Part shown: piece by piece, positions 1 through 5,977 of the stretch
Position numbering within the stretch: the first letter of the stretch is position 1
How the letters are laid out: every line of letters begins with the position of its first letter
Origin: Hyphomicrobiales bacterium
GTDB taxonomy: Bacteria > Pseudomonadota > Alphaproteobacteria > Rhizobiales > Afifellaceae
Assembly (NCBI GenBank): GCA_013812985.1
Contig: JACCSN010000711.1
Span: forward strand, 1-10,223
Length of the DNA stretch: 10,223 bases
Reading direction: 5' to 3'
Notes under the pieces: generated by a model
Database searches by the model: none
Told to the model about the DNA's origin: nothing
The model's input: only the letters and a program-made list of their open reading frames with translations
Program-made: the position numbers and the translations under genes

Positions 1-1271
1 TGGCGCTCGAGGTCATCCGGTGGGTAGACGTTGCGGAGATCCACCATGACCGGCGTCCGCATGACCTGCCGCAGCAAGGCAAGATCGAGCGATTTCAGGC
101 TGTCCCACTCGGTCATCATGACCACGGCGTCGGCGCCCTGGGCGCAGTGGTAAGGATCTTCGTGGAACGTCACGTCTTCCAGGATCGCCTTGGCGTGCTG
201 CATGCCCTGCGGATCGTGAGCGCGGATGTGGGCCCCCGCCCGCTGGAGCGCCGCGATCAGGCTGACGGAGGGCGCCTCGCGCATGTCGTCGGTGTTCGGC
301 TTGAACGTCAGGCCCAGCACCGCGACGGTCAGCCCCTCGACGGATCCTCCCGCGGCGGCGATGACTTTCCGGGCCATGTGCCGCTTGCGGGCATTGTTGA
401 CGGCGACCGTCTGCTCAACCAGCCGTAGCCCGACGCCGAAATCCTGCGCTGTCCGCAACAGCGCAAGCGTATCCTTCGGGAAGCAGGAGCCGCCATAGCC
501 GGGGCCGGCGTTCAGGAACTCGGCGCCGATGCGATGGTCGAGGCCGACGCCGAGCGAGACGTCCTGGATGTCCGCTCCGACCTGCTCGCATAGATCCGCC
601 ATCTCGTTGATGAAGGTGATCTTCGTCGCCAGGAACGCGTTCGCCGCGTATTTGATGAGCTCGGCCGTGCGCCGCTGGGTCACCACGATAGGCGTGCCCG
701 CCGCTTCCAACGGACGGTAGATCTCCATCATGACGTCGCGGGCGCGAGGGTCGTCGGTGCCGATGACCACACGATCCGGGCGCTGAAAGTCGGCGATCGC
801 GGTTCCCTCGCGAAGGAACTCGGGATTGGACACGACCGAAATCTTGGCGTCGGGCCGCGCAACCGCCATGAGTCGTTCGACAACGTCCCCTGTCCCGACG
901 GGAACAGTGGATTTCGTGACGACGACCGTGCGTCCGGTGGCGGCCGCCGCGATCTCTTTCGCGGCGGCGTAGACGAAGGACATGTCGGCGTCGCCATCGC
1001 CGTGGCGAGGCGGCGTGCCGACCGCGATGAAGACGGCGTCGGCCGGGGCGACGGCCGCCGCGACATCGAGCGTGAACGACAAGCGGCCGCTCGCCGCGTT
1101 CCTGGCGACAAGCGCCTCAAGGCCCGGCTCGTAGATCGGCATCCTGCCCCGGAGCAGATCCGCGATCTTGCCGGCGTCCTTGTCCGCGCACACCACCTGG
1201 TGGCCCCAATCTGCGAGGCAAGCTCCGGTCACCAGGCCGACATACCCGGTCCCGATCATCGTGATCATCAT
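1..1271 (-). CDS. ugd: UDP-glucose 6-dehydrogenase (3' end beyond window)
   Basis: Oxidises UDP-glucose to UDP-glucuronate with two NAD+, supplying an acidic sugar donor for surface polysaccharide. About 423 codons are present and the frame is still open at base 1; the family is usually about 435-440 residues, so only a short C-terminal piece is missing. The N-terminal Rossmann loop GTGYVGL is at residues 7-13 and NPEFLREG at 149-156. The central helix has IKYAANAF with Lys207 and Asn211. The catalytic Cys263 sits in GYGGSCFPKD, and the C-terminal domain carries FKPNTDDMRE around Lys324. The start at 1271 is preceded by AGAGG at 10-base spacing; ATG codons at 1268 and 1259 are alternatives. 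It lies 66 bases downstream of the glycosyltransferase on the same strand with no terminator between, so co-transcription is likely. The family call is very secure. Confidence 0.97.
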   Translation of the reverse strand, partial: MMITMIGTGYVGLVTGACLADWGHQVVCADKDAGKIADLLRGRMPIYEPGLEALVARNAASGRLSFTLDVAAAVAPADAVFIAVGTPPRHGDGDADMSFVYAAAKEIAAAATGRTVVVTKSTVPVGTGDVVERLMAVARPDAKISVVSNPEFLREGTAIADFQRPDRVVIGTDDPRARDVMMEIYRPLEAAGTPIVVTQRRTAELIKYAANAFLATKITFINEMADLCEQVGADIQDVSLGVGLDHRIGAEFLNAGPGYGGSCFPKDTLALLRTAQDFGVGLRLVEQTVAVNNARKRHMARKVIAAAGGSVEGLTVAVLGLTFKPNTDDMREAPSVSLIAALQRAGAHIRAHDPQGMQHAKAILEDVTFHEDPYHCAQGADAVVMMTEWDSLKSLDLALLRQVMRTPVMVDLRNVYPPDDLER

Positions 1272-1337
1272 GGCTTTGTGACCTCTCTCGGAGCCGCGAG
1301 ACGGCGGTTCCGCTGTTCGACAAATTGGCCCCGAGCG

Positions 1338-3215
1338 TCAGTCGTCATCGAACCAGCTCGGCAGTATCTGGACGTGCCGCACCCCGGCGCCGCCTTGGCC
1401 GGCGCCGGCCACCGAATAAGTGACCCGGGTGACGGAAAGCGGCTCGGCGCCCCAGGCGAGCGCTTCCAGGCCTTCGGCGCCCCGGGACCACATCGCCCCG
1501 AGCGGCGCCGCGCAGGTGACCAGAACGAGCGACGCCTGGCGCAGCACAAGCAGCCCGGGCGCTCCCTGGCGCCAAAGGCCGTTCTCCCTGGCATGCTGGA
1601 TGATGATGACCAGCAGCAAGAGCGCGTAGAGCCCGGCGTTCAGGCTGGCGAAGACGTAGAATCCCCGCGCCGCCTCGACACCGTTCAACATGAGCGCCGG
1701 CAGCGCCGATACCAGCGACAGCGCGGCGTACGGGGCGAGCACGCGAAACAAGAGCGGCGAAGCCGGATTGTCGCCTTTGGGCGTGACCCGGAACTGGACG
1801 ACCGATCCTCTCGCCCAGTCGTGGATCGCCGCAAGCGTTCCGGCCAGCGACCAAGGCCATCGCGCGAACAGGAAGAGGACGCCTTCCCAGCTCAAGACCT
1901 TGGCGGAGGCCGTGCGATACCAGCCTTGCGCTTTCCACCGAAGGGCCAGGACGACCAGGATGGCGGAGATCGGGAGGGAGTGCGCGAAGAAATCCGGGAA
2001 GGCGACGTCGACGAAATTGGCGTCGAAGAGAAGCGCCGCCACCGGCATGGCGAACATGATGGCCATGAACACCGAGAAGAGCGGATACCAGAGCTGCGAG
2101 AAGATGAACTGGAATTTCAGCCGGGCCGGCAGGCGCGAGACGTATTTGGGCGAGTATTGGAGAAGAATGGTCATCAGGCTGCGCGACCACTGGAACTCCT
2201 GGGTGACAAGATCCGCGAACGTTCGCGGACCATCCCCATGCGCGATCGCATCGATCGCGTGCACGCCACGCCAGCCGTGGGCGTTCATCAGCAAGGTCGT
2301 GGAGTGATCCTCCGCGAGCTCGGGGCCGAGCCCGCCGATATCCTTCAGCGCCGCCGTGCGCACCGCGTAATGGGAGCCGATGCAGAGCGGCGCCCAGCCG
2401 CCGTTGTAGCCGGCCTGCAACGCGCCATGAAGCGATCCCTCGACATAAAGCCGACCGCGCGCCGACCAGCTCTCGTCGGCGTTCTTGTCGCAGATGCTGG
2501 GCGCCGACACGTATCCGACGCGCGGATCGGCGAAGGGCTTCAGCATCTCGTCGAGGTAGGTCTCCGAGGGCACGTGGTCGGCGTCGAGCTGGGCCACGAA
2601 GTCATAGAACTCGTAGCCGTAATGGTCGTAGAAGAACGCGAGGTTGCCTTCCTTGCACCGCGTGCGCCGGGGCCAAGTCGACCGGTGGTAGTCGGCGCGA
2701 CTCTTCCGCGTCGACACAATCACGCCATGAGCGCGGCACCAGGCGAGGGTTTGCTCCGACGGATTCTCATCGGCGAGCCAGGTATGATGCGGATAAGTCT
2801 GGCGAAGCATCGCCTTCAGCGTCTCCGCCACCACGGAGAACGGCTCCGACGGCGCCTTGGTCACCACCATCGCCACCCTGCTGCCCGGCGGAACCGCTGC
2901 GGTTGAGGACGGCGTCTTGCTGTTCAGGAAAATCGTGATGAAGTAGAGGGGCAGCAATGTGACCCAGGCAAGCACGAGCGTGACAAGCCCATAGCGGAAC
3001 GCGCCGATGTTGTGCTCAGGCTGAAGCCACCAGATCCAGAAATAGAGAAGCGCTGCGAGCCAGGCCGCGGCGCCGATCCGATACTCGACTTTCTGGGACG
3101 GGCTCAGCAGGGGAACGAGAAACCCGGCCTTGTCGTTGGAGGGCGTCATTCGTTCCGGCGCTTCTCTCGCGGGAGCCGTCGCGGCCTGGTCCCGACTCGA
3201 TCGCACTAACGACAT
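1338..3215 (-). CDS. Membrane-embedded GT2 glycosyltransferase, cellulose-synthase-like
   Basis: A processive-type inner-membrane glycosyltransferase, likely polymerising a sugar from a UDP-sugar and exporting the chain. Numbering from the Met at 3215 (625 residues): two membrane spans near 46-64 and 75-97, then a cytoplasmic GT-A domain near 110-345. This domain has the nucleotide/metal motif DADH at 211-214, the catalytic-base motif AED at 301-303, and QEFQWSRS at 339-346 in place of the usual QxxRW. About six further hydrophobic spans follow. FRVTPKG at 475-481 resembles the VTxKG segment near the C-terminal end of cellulose-synthase-type enzymes. ATG 3215 is chosen because GAGGA lies 9 bases upstream. 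The longer frame from ATG 3296 has no ribosome site and begins next to a CtrA-type box. It is followed by ugd, which suggests a uronate-containing polysaccharide, but donor and product cannot be read from the sequence. No PilZ domain is evident. Confidence 0.88.
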   Translation of the reverse strand: MSLVRSSRDQAATAPAREAPERMTPSNDKAGFLVPLLSPSQKVEYRIGAAAWLAALLYFWIWWLQPEHNIGAFRYGLVTLVLAWVTLLPLYFITIFLNSKTPSSTAAVPPGSRVAMVVTKAPSEPFSVVAETLKAMLRQTYPHHTWLADENPSEQTLAWCRAHGVIVSTRKSRADYHRSTWPRRTRCKEGNLAFFYDHYGYEFYDFVAQLDADHVPSETYLDEMLKPFADPRVGYVSAPSICDKNADESWSARGRLYVEGSLHGALQAGYNGGWAPLCIGSHYAVRTAALKDIGGLGPELAEDHSTTLLMNAHGWRGVHAIDAIAHGDGPRTFADLVTQEFQWSRSLMTILLQYSPKYVSRLPARLKFQFIFSQLWYPLFSVFMAIMFAMPVAALLFDANFVDVAFPDFFAHSLPISAILVVLALRWKAQGWYRTASAKVLSWEGVLFLFARWPWSLAGTLAAIHDWARGSVVQFRVTPKGDNPASPLLFRVLAPYAALSLVSALPALMLNGVEAARGFYVFASLNAGLYALLLLVIIIQHARENGLWRQGAPGLLVLRQASLVLVTCAAPLGAMWSRGAEGLEALAWGAEPLSVTRVTYSVAGAGQGGAGVRHVQILPSWFDDD

Positions 3216-3302
3216 GGGCAGAAATCCTCGCTTGCGCGGTAATCGCCAAGCTGGCGAGAGAGCGCAGCATGTGTTCCTGCGGTTCTTTGAGCCCATCCAT
3301 GG

Positions 3303-3317
3303 TTAATGACGCGTTAA
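3303..3317. promoter_or_regulatory. Perfect CtrA-type box TTAA-N7-TTAA
   Basis: The bases read TTAA TGACGCG TTAA, matching exactly the known alphaproteobacterial CtrA consensus TTAA-N7-TTAA. One flanking base on each side extends the symmetry (GTTAA...TTAAC). It sits 87 bases upstream of the favoured glycosyltransferase start at 3215 and directly abuts the longer start candidate at 3296. If CtrA binds around -35, transcription would begin inside the long candidate's frame, which supports the 3215 start. The match is seen directly; binding and the direction of control are inferred. Confidence 0.6.
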
Positions 3318-3339
3318 CATCAGGCTTGCGCGGCGGCTC

Positions 3340-3352
3340 CTCACGACGTGAG
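3340..3352. repeat. 13-bp palindrome CTCACG-A-CGTGAG
   Basis: Two 6-base arms with a single central base lie between the RraA-like gene and the CtrA-type box. The loop is too short for an RNA hairpin, so a protein-binding site is more plausible than a terminator. I do not recognise the regulator, and a chance palindrome of this length is possible. Confidence 0.3.
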
Positions 3353-3374
3353 CTGGCGAATTTTTTCCGGTCAT

Positions 3375-3391
3375 GCTTCGGCTGCCGAAGC
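3375..3391 (-). terminator. Possible hairpin terminator of the RraA-like gene
   Basis: GCTTCGG and CCGAAGC form a perfect 7-bp stem with a 3-base loop, about 30 bases past the stop of the RraA-like gene. Read on the minus strand it is not followed by a T tract (the next run is A-rich), so it is at best an imperfect terminator or a stabilising 3' hairpin. Confidence 0.4.
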
Positions 3392-3421
3392 GAGTCGGTC
3401 AGCGCGGTCGGGCCGTCCGGC

Positions 3422-4111
3422 TTACGGGATTTCCAGCACCCGGTTGGAATCGAGGATCGCGCGGACGAATTCCGGGATTTCCAGCCCTGCTTTCACCTTG
3501 GCTTCCAGCGCCGCTTCGGCGCCTCTTACCGCCTCCAGAGCCCTGATCACTTCGCCCGCCATGGCGCGCGGCACGATGACCACGCCGTCGCCGTCGCCCA
3601 CGACGATGTCGCCGGGCGCCACATGGACGCCGGCAAGGACGACCGGCAGGCCGACGCGCCCCGGCCCGTTGCGGTCCGGCGAGTTCGGCGTCACGCCGCG
3701 GCAATAGACCGGCAGGCCGACGCCAAGGATGCCGGCCACGTCGCGCACCATCCCGTCGGTGACCAGACCGAGGATGCCGCGGTTCTTCGCCATGCCCATG
3801 AGGAGGTCGCCGGCGATCGAGGTGGCGGTGAAGCTGTCGCTCGCCGTCACGATGATGTCGCCGGGCCGCGCGGCGTCCAGCGCCGCGAAGAGGGCGAGGT
3901 TGTCGGCCGGCCCGGCGTGACAGGTCAGCGCCACGCCGACCAGGACGGCGGCGGGCGGCGCCAGCGGCTTGACCCGGTGGTCGAGCGCGCCGCGCCCGCC
4001 CAGTGCGTCGATGACATGGCCGGTCGGGACGTTGGCGAAGGCGGCGACCTCATCGGGGGACGGACGGGGAAAATCGCGGCGCATTGTCAGGAGAGGTGCA
4101 TCGTTGATCAT
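3422..4111 (-). CDS. RraA-like / 4-hydroxy-4-methyl-2-oxoglutarate aldolase family protein
   Basis: A 229-residue member of the RraA-like fold family. This includes class II HMG/CHA aldolases with oxaloacetate decarboxylase activity, the RNase E regulator RraA, and many genes mislabelled as menaquinone methyltransferases. GDLLMGMAKNRG at 101-112 and TDGMVRD at 118-124 carry the Arg123-Asp124 pair that in the aldolases contacts substrate and metal. GDGDGVVIVP at 172-181 is also typical. An Arg-Asp pair plus upstream acidic loop favours a metal-dependent lyase over an RNase E inhibitor. ATG 4111 is preceded by AAGGA at about 8 bases. It follows the hydroxy-acid oxidase by 69 bases on the same strand. 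The oxidase could make a 2-oxo acid that this enzyme cleaves or decarboxylates, but the substrate is not evident. Confidence 0.88.
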   Translation of the reverse strand: MINDAPLLTMRRDFPRPSPDEVAAFANVPTGHVIDALGGRGALDHRVKPLAPPAAVLVGVALTCHAGPADNLALFAALDAARPGDIIVTASDSFTATSIAGDLLMGMAKNRGILGLVTDGMVRDVAGILGVGLPVYCRGVTPNSPDRNGPGRVGLPVVLAGVHVAPGDIVVGDGDGVVIVPRAMAGEVIRALEAVRGAEAALEAKVKAGLEIPEFVRAILDSNRVLEIP

Positions 4112-4180
4112 GTGCGTGGTCCTTGCTGGGGAGATTGCAGAGCGAGATTCGGCGCCTGAGAACGGATCAAGCCGGGGTGG

Positions 4181-5395
4181 TCACCTGATCCTTGTCGCCG
4201 TGTTCACCCAGGGGAAGACCACGTCCCCGGTGATGTCGGCGATGCTGGCGAGGCCGCAAAGGCCCATCACGCGGTCGATCTCGCGGCGGTAGATGTCGAG
4301 GACATGCGCCACGCCGGCCTCGCCGGCGGTCGCGAGGCCCCAAAGGGTGGGGCGGCCGAGGAGGCAAGCCGTGGCGCCCAGCGCCAGGGCCTTGACGACA
4401 TCGGCGCCGCGCCGGACGCCGCCATCAAGGAGGACCGGCATCCGGCCGGCAACGGCCTCCGCGACCGCCGGGAGCGCGTCGATCGTCGCCGGGGCGGCGT
4501 CCACCTGGCGGCCGCCATGATTGGAGACGACCAGCCCGTCGACGCCGTGGTCGAGCGCGGCCCTGGCCTCGGCCGGGTGCAGCACGCCCTTGAGGATCAG
4601 CGGCCCCGTCCAGACGCGGCGGAGTTCGTCGACATCGCTCCACGCCATCGCCGGGTCGAGCAGCGCCCCCATGCGGGCGGCCAGCGTCTTCATGTCGGCG
4701 GTCTCGCCCGGCCGGACGTAATTGCCAAAAGTGACGCGCGAGAACTGCCTGCGCATCCGCCACAGCCATTCCGCCTTCAGCGCCATCCCGGCGAGGCCGG
4801 CGGGGCCGAAACTCGGCGGGATGGTGAAGCCGTTGCGGAGGTCGCGCTCGCGGTGGCCGAGAAGCTGGTTGTCGGTCGTCAGCACGAGCGCGCCGTAGCC
4901 GGCGGCCTGAGCGCGCTCGGCGAGCTCGCGGGTGAAGCCGCGATCCTTGTAGATGAACACCTGCATCCAGCGCGGCGTCGGCCCTTTCGCCGCGAGGTCC
5001 TCGATCGTGCAGACCGAGGCGTGGCTGAGGCAATAAGGGATGCCGGCCGCGGTCGCGGCGCGCGCGGCGCAGCTCTCGCCGTCCGGCCAGAACAGGCCGG
5101 AGAGGCCGGTCGGCCCGACGATCAACGGCATCTTGAGCTTTTGGCCGAACAGCGTGACGGAAAGGTCGCGCTCGGCCGCCCCGTTCAACGGCCGCGGCAG
5201 CAATTCGATCTCGCCGAACGCCGTTTCGTTTCGCCGCAGCGCCCGCTCGTCCTCCGCGCCGCCATCGGCGTAGTCGAAGACCGGGCGCGGCAGGGCCGCG
5301 CGCGCCAGATCGCGCATGGCTTCGATGCTGAAGCCGCGCTGCTTCCAGGCAGGGGCGACCGCGTTCACACGCTGCGCGGGCTCACGATCGCGCAT
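4181..5395 (-). CDS. FMN-dependent alpha-hydroxy-acid oxidase/dehydrogenase
   Basis: A 404-residue TIM-barrel flavoprotein of the family holding L-lactate dehydrogenase LldD, mandelate dehydrogenase and glycolate oxidase. It oxidises an L-2-hydroxy acid to the 2-oxo acid. FDYADGGAEDE at 40-50 carries the active-site Tyr42. Lys269 lies in LILKG. The signature SNHGGRQ at 291-297 gives the catalytic base His293 and substrate-binding Arg296. DGGVRRG at 324-330 and GR at 347-348 bind the FMN phosphate. QVF at 145-147 occupies the place where relatives have QLY, so the second active-site Tyr appears to be Phe147. No signal peptide or long hydrophobic segment is visible. ATG 5395 lacks a clear ribosome site, so a start a little downstream is possible. 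It precedes the RraA-like gene. Whether it uses oxygen, a quinone or a cytochrome cannot be told. Confidence 0.93.
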   Translation of the reverse strand: MRDREPAQRVNAVAPAWKQRGFSIEAMRDLARAALPRPVFDYADGGAEDERALRRNETAFGEIELLPRPLNGAAERDLSVTLFGQKLKMPLIVGPTGLSGLFWPDGESCAARAATAAGIPYCLSHASVCTIEDLAAKGPTPRWMQVFIYKDRGFTRELAERAQAAGYGALVLTTDNQLLGHRERDLRNGFTIPPSFGPAGLAGMALKAEWLWRMRRQFSRVTFGNYVRPGETADMKTLAARMGALLDPAMAWSDVDELRRVWTGPLILKGVLHPAEARAALDHGVDGLVVSNHGGRQVDAAPATIDALPAVAEAVAGRMPVLLDGGVRRGADVVKALALGATACLLGRPTLWGLATAGEAGVAHVLDIYRREIDRVMGLCGLASIADITGDVVFPWVNTATRIR

Positions 5396-5556
5396 GGACG
5401 TCAGCCGGCGGCGCTGTCGCGGGATCGGGCCGGCATATCGCGGCCCGGCGCGCTCCCAATCACGCCGGCGGACATCATTGGCATCGCCATCACCCTCATC
5501 CAGCCCGCCCTAAAAAGGGGGAGGGAGCGGCCGTGCGTGGGTTTTCGCCGAAGCGC
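5396..5556. other. Intergenic: leader of the hydroxy-acid oxidase gene
   Basis: These 161 bases lie between the usg stop and the oxidase start. A run of C then T (minus strand) near 5505-5520 is followed by a GGG stretch that could fold back only as a weak short stem, so I do not call a terminator. I see no convincing promoter. Confidence 0.5.
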
Positions 5557-5838
5557 CTAGTGCAGCCGGCCCTCGAAGCGCGCGTGGCGGATTTCGGCGG
5601 CCGTGACAAGCGCTTTGTGCGCCACTTCCACCGAATGGATCAGCCCGTCGATCTCGGCCACCCAGAAATCCAGGAATTTGAGGAGGCGGGGATAGTCCGG
5701 CGCGACGTCGTGGAACTGCCAGACGAAGCTCTGCAGCAACCCCGGAGTTTCCGGCAAACAGTATAGGATGTTCGCCGTGGCGAGGCCATAGCCGGCCTTG
5801 TCGCTCAAGAACACGGTTCGGAAGTCAAGCTCACGCAT
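5557..5838 (-). CDS. usg: Usg family protein
   Basis: A 93-residue protein matching the Usg family, first named from the open frame ahead of trpF in Caulobacter and common in alphaproteobacteria; its biochemical role is unknown. Family landmarks are in order: YGLATANILYCLPE at 17-30, LLQSFVWQFHDVAPDYP at 34-50, FLDFW at 55-59, GLIHSVEVAH at 65-74, and a terminal RLH. Length is normal for the family. There is no signal peptide or membrane span, so it is probably cytoplasmic. ATG 5838 has a strong GGGGAG ribosome site about 7 bases upstream. Unlike the Caulobacter arrangement, no trp gene is adjacent here: its downstream neighbour is the hydroxy-acid oxidase. The recognition is by remembered family sequence. 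Confidence 0.9.
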   Translation of the reverse strand: MRELDFRTVFLSDKAGYGLATANILYCLPETPGLLQSFVWQFHDVAPDYPRLLKFLDFWVAEIDGLIHSVEVAHKALVTAAEIRHARFEGRLH

Positions 5839-5854
5839 GTTGTCTCCCCTTCGC

Positions 5855-5868
5855 CTTGGGGCGCCAAG
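5855..5868 (-). other. Small hairpin in the usg leader
   Basis: CTTGG and CCAAG pair around a GGCG loop, a few bases upstream of the usg ribosome site. A 5-bp stem could modestly affect access to the ribosome site, but nothing ties it to a known riboregulator. Confidence 0.3.
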
Positions 5869-5910
5869 AACTCCTGGCCCTACGGGAATCGTTAGCGTCA
5901 GCCGTGAAGA

Positions 5911-5925
5911 TTAACAAGCGGTTAC
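5911..5925. promoter_or_regulatory. Near-match CtrA-type box upstream of usg
   Basis: TTAA CAAGCGG TTAC matches the TTAA-N7-TTAA consensus at seven of eight positions. It lies 72 bases upstream of the usg start, a distance similar to that of the perfect box upstream of the glycosyltransferase. Further GTTA words occur at 5891 and 5931. The match is seen; function is inferred. Confidence 0.4.
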
Positions 5926-5942
5926 AAGAGGTTAGCAGCGTC

Positions 5943-5960
5943 TGGCAGAGAGTGCTGCCA
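5943..5960 (-). terminator. Possible hairpin after the molybdopterin-binding fusion gene
   Basis: TGGCAG and CTGCCA form a 6-bp stem with a 6-base loop, starting about 18 bases past the stop codon of the fusion gene. No T tract follows on the minus strand, so intrinsic termination would be inefficient. Confidence 0.35.
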
Positions 5961-5977
5961 AACCTCGCGACGACTGC

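Noticed and set aside
1002..2906. 634-codon open frame on the plus strand
   Set aside because: Arg/Gly/His-rich low-complexity translation lying antisense to the glycosyltransferase and ugd, both of which have full family motifs.
5400..5515. Short minus-strand peptide frame ending just before the hydroxy-acid oxidase start
   Set aside because: About 32 residues from its first ATG, with no ribosome site and no recognised family; probably chance.
4304..5560. 418-codon open frame on the plus strand
   Set aside because: Antisense to the hydroxy-acid oxidase; composition is that of a GC-rich shadow with no family motif.
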